From Aeromonas rivipollensis (GTDB lineage: Bacteria; Pseudomonadota; Gammaproteobacteria; Enterobacterales; Aeromonadaceae), in contig NZ_CP149130.1 of NCBI RefSeq assembly GCF_037811135.1, positions 1,360,501 through 1,424,500 on the forward strand: 64,000 nucleotides of DNA, read 5' to 3'. Under the pieces are notes generated by a model. That model saw only the letters and a program-made list of their open reading frames with translations, made no database searches and had not been told where the DNA came from. The number at the start of each line of letters is the position of its first letter. The first letter of the stretch is position 1. Of the stretch, positions 56,442 to 64,000 are shown piece by piece. The position numbers were made by a program, and so were the translations under genes.

Positions 56442-56457
56442 ATTGAACTCGTTCAAT
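56442..56457. promoter_or_regulatory. Perfect inverted repeat upstream of uhpT (putative operator)
   Basis: ATTGAAC-TC-GTTCAAT is a perfect 7-bp palindrome 56 bp from the uhpT start codon, a typical position for an activator or repressor site. The protein that binds it is not known. Confidence 0.45.
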
Positions 56458-56779
56458 CTGTTATGGGAGGTCACGCCACGGGAAGGGCGACAGGAAGAGG
56501 GCGAACTGCAGAGCGCTCCCCTGTCGATTGAACCCATGCCCGAACGCACCATGGCGTGCCGGGTAACTACATCAGGTAGGTCGACTGTAAAGAGGCGGGC
56601 TGTGGATGGCGTGAGAGCCATGCCTAGGGGGATTAGGAAAATTTCCTAGTTTGGCGGCTTGTGGCCCTGAAGCGTGAAGGGGATCACAGTGTCGGCTCAC
56701 AGGGCCGCGCGCCCGGGATGGTACGGCGCCGCAGGGGCAGGCGCCGTCAGGCTCGCAAAAAGGTGGTCAGGGCTGGGGC

Positions 56780-56816
56780 GCGCAAAAGCAAGGAGGCCAC
56801 CCGGGGGTGGCCTACT
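56780..56816 (-). terminator. Terminator of the EIIABC gene
   Basis: The stem AGGCCACC/GGTGGCCT, extended by G/C, lies 34 bp after the stop and is followed on the minus strand by CCTTGCTTTTG. Confidence 0.65.
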
Positions 56817-56847
56817 GTCATCTCAAGTGCCTGTGGTGCGAAAAGGG

Positions 56848-58755
56848 TCAGGCCGCCTTGGCCAGTGCCACTCCGTCACTCTTCTTTACCCGCAGCTTTT
56901 TCAGGGCAACCGCCACCACGCCGGTGACGATGGCGCCGCAGATCATGCAGAGCAGGGCCAGCAGCGGCTTGTTGACGGCGCCCAGCAGGGCCACGATGGG
57001 GCCGCCGTGGGCGACGCTGTTGGTGATGCCAAACAGGAAGGCCATGACGGCGGCGGTCATGCTGCCCAGCACGTTGGCGGGGATGACGGCGAGCGGGTCA
57101 CGGGCGGCGAACGGGATCGCCCCTTCCGAGATACCCACCAGGCCCATGGCACCTGCGGCTTTGCCCGCCTCGATTTCGGAGGCATCGAAGATACCGAGCT
57201 TGCGACCGAGCACGGTCGCCAGCGACATGCCGAGCGGCGCCGCCGGTATGGCGCAGGCCATGGCCCCCATGAACTGGGTCTGGCCGGAGGCTATCATGCC
57301 CACCGAGAACAGGAAGGCCACCTTGTTGACCGGGCCGCCCATGTCAAAGCCCGCCATGCCCCCTAGCACTATGCCCAGCAGCACCAGGCTGCCACCGCTC
57401 ATGGAGAGCAGCATGGCGTTCAGGCCGGTCATCATGTCGGCGATGGGCGCACCGATGATGAAGATGAAGACGGCGGCGATAAAGAGCGACCCGACGATGG
57501 GGGCGATCAGGATGGGCACCAGGGGCTGCACCATCTTGTGGTAGTGACGGGTGGCAATCCAGCGCACCAGATAACCGACCAAGAGGCCCGCTATGATGGC
57601 ACCGATAAAGCCGGTACCGGCGTCGGCACCGTAGAAGCTGCCGTTGTTGGCGATCCAGCCGCCGATAAAGCCCGGCGCCAGGGCGGGGCGATCACCTATG
57701 GCGTAGGCGATATAGCCCGCCAGAATGGGGATCATCAGGGTGAAGGCGGCGACGCCCACGTTGAGGATCTGGTTCCACATGCTCCCTGCCGGGATCTGCA
57801 TGCCGCTCGGGGTCGGGTCGCCACCGATGGCGAGCGCCAGGGCGATAAGCAGGCCCCCGGTCACCACAAAGGGGATCATGTGGGAGACGCCGTTCATCAG
57901 GTAACGGTAGAGATCCGAGCTGCCGCCGGAGCTCTTCTCCTCGCTCTTGCGCTCATCCTTGTCCGCCACATAGGCGGGGGCCTTGAGGGCCTGCTCGATG
58001 AGGCCCTTGCCATCCTTGATGGGGGCTTTCACCCCGGTCTTGATGAGCGGCTTGCCGTTGAAGCGGGCCATGTCCACCTGCTTGTCACAGGCCACGACTA
58101 TGGCGCTGGCGCGGGCAATCTCGGCCGCAGTCGGGCTGTTCTTGACGCCGATGGAGCCATTGGTCTCCACCTTCACCTCGTACCCCAGCTCCTTGGCGGC
58201 GCGCTCCAGGGATTCCGCCGCCAGATAGGTGTGGGCGATCCCGGCCGGGCAGCCGGTGACGCCGATGATGAGGCCCTTGTCGGCGGCCGGGGTGGCCACT
58301 TGCGGCTCTTTCTTCTCGAGCAGCAGGGCCAGCGCATCGGTAGGCGTCTTGGCTGCCAGCAGGGCATCGATAAAGCCCTCTTCGATCAGCTTGGCGGAGA
58401 GCTCGGCCAGCACCTCGATATGGTGATTGGCGCCGCCCGCCGGGGAGGCAATCATGAAGAACAGCCGGGAGGGCATGCCATCCTCGGCGCCGTAATCGAT
58501 GCCGGCGCGGCTGATGCCGATGGCCACCGCCGGGGTGCTCACCGCCGCACTCTTGGCGTGGGGCAGGGCCACGCCTTCCTCGAAGCCGGTGTTGTCCAGC
58601 TCTTCCCGGGCCCACAGGTCCTTGATGAACTGCTGCTCGTCGCTGACCTTGCCTTGGGCGACCAGCAAGCGGGTCATCTCGCTGAAGACCTCCTCCTTGC
58701 GCGTGGCCTTTAAATCGAGCGCGATCAGCTGCTCGTTGATAAGGGTGGTGATCAT
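56848..58755 (-). CDS. Fructose-family PTS transporter EIIABC
   Basis: A three-domain sugar permease. EIIA (1-150) has GVALPHAKSA with phospho-His66; EIIB (160-260) has GVTGCPAGIAHTYLAAESL with Cys169; EIIC (about 285-620) is a membrane domain with AYAIGDRPALAPGFIGGW, GFDMGGPVNKVAFLFS and GISEGAIPFAARDP. The 635-residue domain order equals FruA-like and MngA-type EIIABC permeases; fructose, mannosylglycerate or a related sugar are candidates. The ATG at 58755 follows GGGAGAACGCC. It is part of a sugar-import cluster with uhpT and the EIIB/EIIA pair. Confidence 0.93.
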   Translation of the reverse strand: MITTLINEQLIALDLKATRKEEVFSEMTRLLVAQGKVSDEQQFIKDLWAREELDNTGFEEGVALPHAKSAAVSTPAVAIGISRAGIDYGAEDGMPSRLFFMIASPAGGANHHIEVLAELSAKLIEEGFIDALLAAKTPTDALALLLEKKEPQVATPAADKGLIIGVTGCPAGIAHTYLAAESLERAAKELGYEVKVETNGSIGVKNSPTAAEIARASAIVVACDKQVDMARFNGKPLIKTGVKAPIKDGKGLIEQALKAPAYVADKDERKSEEKSSGGSSDLYRYLMNGVSHMIPFVVTGGLLIALALAIGGDPTPSGMQIPAGSMWNQILNVGVAAFTLMIPILAGYIAYAIGDRPALAPGFIGGWIANNGSFYGADAGTGFIGAIIAGLLVGYLVRWIATRHYHKMVQPLVPILIAPIVGSLFIAAVFIFIIGAPIADMMTGLNAMLLSMSGGSLVLLGIVLGGMAGFDMGGPVNKVAFLFSVGMIASGQTQFMGAMACAIPAAPLGMSLATVLGRKLGIFDASEIEAGKAAGAMGLVGISEGAIPFAARDPLAVIPANVLGSMTAAVMAFLFGITNSVAHGGPIVALLGAVNKPLLALLCMICGAIVTGVVAVALKKLRVKKSDGVALAKAA

Positions 58756-59612
58756 GGCGTTCTCCCTGCTCCCTTGATGGAGCCTGTTGGCATGCCGTGC
58801 ACACGGCATGCAGACAAAATTGACACGACTATTATCGCGTCGGGGCGCAAGCAACCCTATCGGACAAATGTGCGAATGACTGGATTTTTGTGCGGTAAAA
58901 TCCCGAGTGTGAGCCGGATCCCAAAGCGAGGAGTTGGGCACCATTAGCGAATTCAATTGGTTTTTACATATAAAATCATGTCGTTAGCGGGCATTTCCTT
59001 GCGGCTATATTGCTGTGGCCCTACCAGTCTGGACGAGAGATAGGAGCTTCTTCTGTAAATTTGTGAGGGGGATAGAGGGAGAAAGATGTGAGGCAGCGCA
59101 CATAAATGGCTGTCATCAGGGGAGCTTGGGGGAGTGCAAGCTGGAGAAATGGGCTTGTCAGCGACTCCGGCTGTTGTTGCTTGGCGTGATAGCGATGCAC
59201 TGGCCAGCCAATTACCGCCATTGCTGCCGCGACGAGAGTCACGATCAGACAGAGGCGTCCCACCGTCCGCTAAAGCAAATCCATATGAAAATCCTGCCGG
59301 ATAAGTTCCGGGTTCAAGCCGAGTGGCGCCGTAATGACCAGGCTGGATATGAATTTCACAAGCAATCTGGTTCAGTTATTGGGGGACGTCTGTATTGATT
59401 CATTCTTGTATAATCCAGTTAGCTCTATTGGATTAAGTAAGGACATGCTTGAATATGGTCACTTTTCAGTTTTCCATTTCGAAATAGACATCAGGTGCCA
59501 TCGAATTAAGCATCCACCTACTCCGTTGAAGGTTGTCGTGGCGTTCGAAAATTCAATATCCAAGATACGCCAATACCAGAATCAGCTTTGCTAGTCGAAC
59601 CTACGATATTTA
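58756..59612. other. 857-bp stretch with no supported gene
   Basis: The region upstream of the EIIABC gene becomes gradually AT-rich. Two short frames are open: 59021-59263 on the minus strand (80 codons from GTG, hydrophobic N-terminus) and 59334-59594 on the plus strand (86 codons, AT-rich). Neither has a good ribosome site or a family motif. It may contain decayed genes; composition suggests acquired DNA towards the right. Confidence 0.4.
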
Positions 59613-60026
59613 TTATTTACGTGGCATCATCATCCATAGACCGCAGAGGGCGACACCCATGCCCAGCAATCGAGTGACTGAAAAGGCTTCTCGAAAAAAC
59701 AACAGTCCAATAGGTAAAAGCAAGAGTGTACCTGCTGCATTGGTCAGGAATGAAGATATCCCTAAATGGCCACCGGCTCGATACAGCAACAAGAATCCAA
59801 GCTCAATTCCTAAAATTCCCAGCGCCACGCCCGCAACACTCCAGTTTAATATTTGGAAGCTGCGACTACCGTCATAAAAATAAATGCCAGGTAAACATAA
59901 TAAAAGGGCGATGCCATAACTCAAGGACAGAGATAAAAATGGATTGACACCGCTAGGTACAAATTTAATCGAAAGATGGTATACGACCGAACCTGCAATC
60001 GCAAGAATGACAGCTAAAACATACAT
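59613..60026 (-). CDS. Small EamA/DMT-like membrane transporter
   Basis: A 137-residue protein with about four to five membrane helices: MYVLAVILAIAGSVVYHLSIK, LSLSYGIALLLCLPGIYF, VAGVALGILGIELGFLLLYRAGG, FLTNAAGTLLLLPIGLLFF, LLGMGVALCGLWMMM. It resembles half of an EamA (drug/metabolite transporter) protein and likely acts as a dimer. The gene is divergent from a LysR gene 98 bp away, the usual layout of a regulator and its target. Lower GC than the core genes. Confidence 0.78.
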   Translation of the reverse strand: MYVLAVILAIAGSVVYHLSIKFVPSGVNPFLSLSLSYGIALLLCLPGIYFYDGSRSFQILNWSVAGVALGILGIELGFLLLYRAGGHLGISSFLTNAAGTLLLLPIGLLFFREAFSVTRLLGMGVALCGLWMMMPRK

Positions 60027-60124
60027 CGTGAACTCCAGCTAAAAAATAAAAGCATGCTCAGTCTAGCGGATGCCACAGTTCATAGGTAGACTGCAAAAAT
60101 GTATGGCAGCTATAAGATTCCTTT
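60027..60124. promoter_or_regulatory. Divergent promoter region of the LysR/EamA pair
   Basis: The 98-bp AT-rich gap between the two divergent starts must contain both promoters and, by LysR convention, a T-N11-A binding site. I cannot pick out one site with certainty. Confidence 0.4.
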
Positions 60125-60997
60125 ATGACAAATGACTTTGATACCGCGCTGCTGCGCTCTTTCGTGAGTGTCGTACGATGTGGCAGCATTAACCGGGCCG
60201 CAATATTGCAAGGGAAAACACAGCCAGCGCTTAGCCAACAAATTCAGCGTTTAGAGCAGCAACTAGGCCATGCATTGCTGCTTCGCTCCAACAGAGGAAT
60301 ACGTTTAAGTACGGAGGGGGAGGCGTTATTACCTTATGCAGAACGCATTTTGAGTCTGACCGATCAACTGAGTCTAAAGCCTGCATCACAAGGTAAACTG
60401 CATTGCAGTATTGGTTTGGTTGAAGATCTTGTGAGTAATCACTTTACCCGCGTACTAGCAGACTTTGCTTGTGTGCATCCAGGATTAAGCTTGCGGGTTG
60501 AGGTGACTAACAAGCAGTCACTATTTGCTGCGTTTGAACGTGGTGAGTTGGATGTGTTGGTCAGCATGCCGATTGCCAATGCGCCAGCACCAATTCAGGA
60601 ATTCAGTTTTCCACTTTATTGGTTTGCAGCTCATGGGTTCGAACATCAAGGTGAATCATTACCTTTAGTCATTTTCAGTCAACCTTGCTCATGGCGTAAC
60701 CGCATATTAGAGGCATTGAATAGAGAAGGTATTCCTTGGCATATAGCATTTGAGAGCAGTAGCCTTGCAGCTTTACAGGCTGCTACAGAGGCTGGGCTGG
60801 GTGTCGTCGCTTTATTTTCTCAAACACCCCCAAAGCATAGCCAGAGATTGACCCAGCTCCCTGCACTCCCAAATATTACCATTGCAGTTTATCGCCAGCG
60901 AGGAGATATGGATAAGACGGTTCAAGATCTAACCAATCTGTTTCTAAGAGAAATGCAGCATAATGTTGTAACGCCAAATGATGGTGAAGGACAGTAG
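60125..60997 (+). CDS. LysR family transcriptional regulator
   Basis: The 290-residue protein has the LysR N-terminal winged helix (about 7-66: ALLRSFVSVVRCGSINRAA, TQPALSQQIQRLEQQLGHALL, RLSTEGEALLPYAERIL) and a periplasmic-binding-like effector domain from about 90 (GKLHCSIGLVEDL, VSMPIANAPAP, LAALQAATEAGLGVVAL). The inducer is unknown. It probably controls the divergent EamA-like transporter. Codon use is more AT-rich than in neighbouring core genes, so the pair was probably acquired together. Confidence 0.9.
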   Translation: MTNDFDTALLRSFVSVVRCGSINRAAILQGKTQPALSQQIQRLEQQLGHALLLRSNRGIRLSTEGEALLPYAERILSLTDQLSLKPASQGKLHCSIGLVEDLVSNHFTRVLADFACVHPGLSLRVEVTNKQSLFAAFERGELDVLVSMPIANAPAPIQEFSFPLYWFAAHGFEHQGESLPLVIFSQPCSWRNRILEALNREGIPWHIAFESSSLAALQAATEAGLGVVALFSQTPPKHSQRLTQLPALPNITIAVYRQRGDMDKTVQDLTNLFLREMQHNVVTPNDGEGQ

Positions 60998-61312
60998 AGC
61001 ACTGAATAAAGGGGCTCAGCCCAGTTTGTGCGATCAGGAAGCGCTTCATGGGCAAGGTGCCGTCGTTTCGATTGCCGTCTCGTTGGATATATGGCTCATC
61101 TCGTATCCTGTGCTAAAAATCTTGGGCTGGTGCTGAACGAAGTGAAGCCAAGGTTTACCGCGAAATGTATCGTTAATTCTGGTGTGCCAATCTCTTGCAT
61201 CCACGTTTATTCCGTTCTGGCTGGCGCAATAATGCTCGCCTGTCGGGCTTAGCTACGCGCTGCGCCAACCTAAAAACCACGCTACCCCCTGTGATAACAG
61301 CAGCCAGTCTGC
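60998..61312. other. Non-coding gap between LysR and the zinc-ribbon gene
   Basis: About 315 bp with no convincing gene. A 74-codon plus-strand frame exists but lacks homology and ribosome site. Nothing else is evident. Confidence 0.35.
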
Positions 61313-61594
61313 TCAATACTCGAGAAACTTCTCGCCGCAGCGCTCGCAAATCAAGTGCTTTACATGGGTAGCCTGATAGGCCAGGGTCTCGCCAAATGCC
61401 CAGTTGGTGAGGGTGCTGGAACGAAAGGCCTGCCAGAAGGCCTTGCGCGGATCCTTGGGCATGATGTCCTGACTGTGGTCGCGGGCCACCAGCACCACTA
61501 TATGGCGGGTGCGCTCCCCGCACTTGTCGCAGCGGTGGATCTCGCTCTGCAGCTGCTGTTCGTTCTGTTTTTGCTGTTCACTCTGGGCTGTCAT
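61313..61594 (-). CDS. Small zinc-ribbon-like protein
   Basis: A 93-residue soluble protein with two CxxC pairs, CDKCGE (22-27) and CERCGEKFLEY (83-93), that could bind one zinc ion as a split zinc ribbon. The first 20 residues are Gln/Glu/Ser-rich. The middle (FWQAFRSSTLTNWAFGETLAYQ) is amphipathic. I do not recognise a named family. The ATG is at 61594; the upstream ribosome site is poor. Confidence 0.65.
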   Translation of the reverse strand: MTAQSEQQKQNEQQLQSEIHRCDKCGERTRHIVVLVARDHSQDIMPKDPRKAFWQAFRSSTLTNWAFGETLAYQATHVKHLICERCGEKFLEY

Positions 61595-62040
61595 GATGCA
61601 CTGGCTCCCGCTCTGGATGGCGCGCCCATCATATTCCTCTCCACTTGGCGCTCAATCCCCCAGATAGAGGGCGAAGCATTGGCTGCCATCAACTTCTCTG
61701 CCTGCTCGGTCGAGGGGATCGCATGAGCCTTGGCATGACAGTCGGCCTGAGCCCGGCGCCATGACTCCGGGCAGGCAATGACAGGGGCCCGAAAGGGCCT
61801 CGCTCCTTGGTGTATGCCGCGGTTCGACGGCGGATAAAGGGTGGTTTGTCAGTGACTTGGGGCGGCTTCCCAAGTTTCATCGCGGTTTTCTTAACCCAGG
61901 CTGTCTGCGCCGTGGCTTTCGGTGGACGGCAAAATGCCCCGTTGCTCTACTCCTCGCCTGGTTCAAACAGCCGCAGCGACAGGCGGCCCCGGCGCACGCG
62001 AGCGCGCTGGGCAAGGGAATGGTTTAGGGAGGAATGGGTA
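61595..62040. other. Intergenic region before the Ig-domain lipoprotein
   Basis: The 446-bp stretch contains no supported gene. It presumably holds the promoters of the divergent zinc-ribbon and Ig-domain genes. No terminator, tRNA or repeat was recognised. Confidence 0.35.
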
Positions 62041-64000
62041 ATGGCAGTGGGCAAGTGGTGGATAGCAGGATTGGCAGCGCTGGCGCTGCTGGGGTGTGGC
62101 AGTGATGACGAGGAAGGCTCAACGGCGGAGGGGCCCTCCCTCGCCTCGTTGCGGATTAGTCCGGAAGAGATCAGGGTCCCCGTCGGCATCGAGCAGCAGT
62201 TTCAGGTGCAGGCGACCTGGGATGATGGCGCCGTGCAGGATGTGACCGGGCATCCCGACCTTGTCTGGAGCAGCAGCGACACCGCCGTGGTCAGGGTGGA
62301 TGATCAGGGCCTCGCCATGGGGGGCGGCCCGGGCACGGCCACCCTGACCAGCACGGGGACAGTCAATGGCGAGTCTCATAGCGCCACCGCCAGGGTGGAG
62401 GTGATCGATGCCTATGTGACAGAGCTGCAACTGACCCCGGTCACGGCCAGGGTGCCGGTGGGATTGAACCAGCCCTTCGTGGCCATCGCCACCTTCTCCG
62501 ACGGCCAGTCGCGAGACGTGACCAAGGCCTCGGCCCTGCAGTGGCGCAGCAGTGACGAGGGCAGCGCCCTGGTCAGCAACGAGGCCGGCAACAAGGGTCT
62601 CGCCACCGGGGTGGCGGTCGGGGAGCCGAACATTGAGGCCAGCGGCACCCTCAACGGCGCCTCCTTCCAGGCCTCGGCCCCGCTGGCGGTGACGGATGCG
62701 GTGATCACCGGGCTGGACATCCATGCCCCCGAGGATCCGCTGCCCATGGGGTTGAGTGCGCAGCTGCACGCCTTCGCCACCCTGTCCGATGACAGTGATC
62801 CCATAGAGGTGACCGAGCATGACGCCTTGACCTGGTACAGCAGCGATCCGGCGGTGGCGAGCATCAGCGAGACAGGGCTGGTCACCGGGCTGACTCCGGG
62901 GAGTGCCACCATAGGGGTGAGCGGCATGATCAACGGGGTCTCCGTCGAGGCGACCGAGCCGCTCAGGGTGAGCTCGGCCGCCGTCATCGGGATCGAGGTG
63001 CAGTCCATGGGGGGCGCCATTGCGGCTGGCCTGCAAACACAGTTTGTCGCCATTGCCTATCTCACCGATGGCACTTCGTTCGACGTCACCGACAACGCCC
63101 TCATTCAGTGGCAAAGCAATCAACCCGGGATAGCGAGCGTCAGCAACCAGGGGGGGAGCAAGGGGCTGGTGACGGGCCTGACGGTGGGAACTGCCACCAT
63201 AATGGCGAGCGGCACCCTGGATGGCACCGCCTTCACCGCCTCGGCTCCGGTGACCGTCTCATCCGCCGTGGTGACCAACCTGGAGGTAACGCCACCGGAT
63301 GCCTCTGTCATGGTGGGAGACAAGGTGCAATATCAGGCCATGGCCACCCTCTCCGATGGCCACAACCAGGAGGTGACGGACGACGACGCCATCCTCTGGT
63401 CCTCCGATGCGCCTGCCGTCGCGCCCATCAGCAATGCCTCTGGCAGCCGGGGGGAGGCGAGCGGCCTGAGCGAGGGATCTGCACTCATCAGCGCCAGCCT
63501 GGGGGGCGTCACCAGCACGGCGGCCCGGCTGACCGTGATGCCGACGGCCCCCGAAGCCCCCATCGTCATCGAGCCGCGGCAAAACCAGTTGGCCTCGTTG
63601 CAACTGAGCCCGGAGGCCTTTGCATTCTGGAATAGGACCTCCATCAACTCCCCCGAGGGGCAGAGTGCCCTGAAGGATCTGACCGGACAGGTCTACAGCC
63701 AGTTCAGCGATGCCTTCGACTTCATCACTGTGGTGATGAACAACGACGATGTCCCCGCGGGCATGCCCACCGGTGAATATGCCCACGTCAGAAACGATGT
63801 GACGGGCATAGGCCTGGGTATGTTTGATGAGACGGCGGCGTTTCACTCGGACGGCAAGCTGCAGGGGGTCTTCTTCCTCTACAAGAAGAAGTACCTGTCG
63901 ACCTCGACCTATGGCCCCATCCTGCACGAGATGGCCCATCGCTGGGCGAACTGGGTGGTGCCACCCGTTACCGGGCACTGGGCTCCCTGGCTCGGCATCG
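62041..64000 (+). CDS. Lipoprotein with bacterial Ig-like (Big_2) repeats and an HExxH metallopeptidase domain (partial, 3' end outside)
   Basis: From ATG 62041 (GGGAGG 8 bp upstream) the frame is open to the right edge, at least 653 residues. The signal MAVGKWWIAGLAALALLGC has lipobox LLGC (Cys19). About five Ig-like repeats of roughly 95 residues follow, each with a strand like LQLTPVTARVPVGLNQPF, a F-SDG-x-x-x-DVT motif and a WRSSDEGSALVS-type strand, as in Big_2 domains. The last visible part has ILHEMAHRWANW with zinc motif HEMAH (629-633). This suggests a surface-anchored protease exposed on an Ig stalk, a type often linked to adhesion or glycoprotein degradation. The rest of the catalytic domain is outside the window. 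Confidence 0.85.
   Translation, partial: MAVGKWWIAGLAALALLGCGSDDEEGSTAEGPSLASLRISPEEIRVPVGIEQQFQVQATWDDGAVQDVTGHPDLVWSSSDTAVVRVDDQGLAMGGGPGTATLTSTGTVNGESHSATARVEVIDAYVTELQLTPVTARVPVGLNQPFVAIATFSDGQSRDVTKASALQWRSSDEGSALVSNEAGNKGLATGVAVGEPNIEASGTLNGASFQASAPLAVTDAVITGLDIHAPEDPLPMGLSAQLHAFATLSDDSDPIEVTEHDALTWYSSDPAVASISETGLVTGLTPGSATIGVSGMINGVSVEATEPLRVSSAAVIGIEVQSMGGAIAAGLQTQFVAIAYLTDGTSFDVTDNALIQWQSNQPGIASVSNQGGSKGLVTGLTVGTATIMASGTLDGTAFTASAPVTVSSAVVTNLEVTPPDASVMVGDKVQYQAMATLSDGHNQEVTDDDAILWSSDAPAVAPISNASGSRGEASGLSEGSALISASLGGVTSTAARLTVMPTAPEAPIVIEPRQNQLASLQLSPEAFAFWNRTSINSPEGQSALKDLTGQVYSQFSDAFDFITVVMNNDDVPAGMPTGEYAHVRNDVTGIGLGMFDETAAFHSDGKLQGVFFLYKKKYLSTSTYGPILHEMAHRWANWVVPPVTGHWAPWLGI

Larger units (their letters stand above)
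56387..56847. other. Intergenic region between the EIIABC gene and uhpT
   Basis: The 461-bp stretch carries the uhpT promoter region on its left with the inverted repeat at 56442, and the EIIABC terminator on its right. The remainder shows no gene. Confidence 0.4.

Noticed and set aside
59021..59263. An 80-codon minus-strand frame with a hydrophobic start
   Set aside because: Begins with GTG, has no clear ribosome site or homology, and lies in a stretch of decayed DNA; mentioned only in the region entry.
61028..61252. A 74-codon plus-strand frame after the LysR gene
   Set aside because: No motif, no ribosome site, Cys-rich random-looking translation.

Overview
The window looks like a chromosomal segment of an Aeromonas species (Gammaproteobacteria). 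GC is high, with strongly G/C-ending codons. Several blocks match the enterobacterial order (lasT-thrL-thrA-thrB-thrC; rluE-nudJ-mnmA-hflD-purB; cydD-cydC; rcsF close to trmO). Proteins such as MscK, UhpT, YeeA and RoxA align almost end to end with what I remember of their E. coli counterparts. The species cannot be named from sequence alone.

Layout. 1-13 kb: trmO, an epimerase, DUF488, rcsF, the cydDC thiol exporter, two tRNA-Gly genes (CCC and UCC), arcA with a long upstream region, an RraA-fold aldolase, a META lipoprotein, aceK and lasT. 13-18 kb: the threonine operon with a complete leader-peptide attenuator. 18-20.7 kb: small accessory genes (NTF2-like, membrane peptide, XRE-cupin regulator, GNAT). 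20.7-23.5 kb: a sharply AT-rich island with a single large gene, a SIR2-STAND-helical-repeat protein of the kind that acts as a stand-alone antiphage sensor/NADase. A decayed inverted-repeat element lies at its left edge. 23.8-27 kb: a PsiF-repeat protein, then a bufferin/Hvf-type RiPP operon (precursor BufA, MNIO enzyme BufB, partner BufC, DoxX membrane protein). 27-31 kb: GNAT, a soluble two-PAS chemoreceptor (BdlA-like), a DUF3332 lipoprotein and a two-HD HD-GYP protein. 31-45.7 kb: YeeA, molybdenum cofactor genes mobA and a MobB-MoeA-C fusion, NAD malic enzyme, an exported Hint-domain protein with a repeat tail, UraA, a dienelactone hydrolase, a SYLF lipoprotein, Pgl, a LysE exporter and MscK. 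45.7-53.6 kb: pykF, roxA and the purB-hflD-mnmA-nudJ-rluE block. 53.7-58.8 kb: a sugar-uptake cluster (HPr-like/EIIA fusion, EIIB, UhpT, EIIABC). 58.8-64 kb: sparse accessory DNA with a divergent LysR/EamA pair of lower GC, a small zinc-ribbon protein, and the start of a lipoprotein with bacterial Ig-like repeats and an HExxH metallopeptidase motif that runs off the right edge.

The most interesting items are the SIR2-STAND defence island, the copper-handling RiPP operon with a hairpin between precursor and enzyme genes, the secreted Hint-domain protein, the MobB-MoeA-C fusion, and the HPr-like domain that has lost its phosphorylatable histidine. All functional calls rest on motif reading and remembered family architecture; no searches were run.
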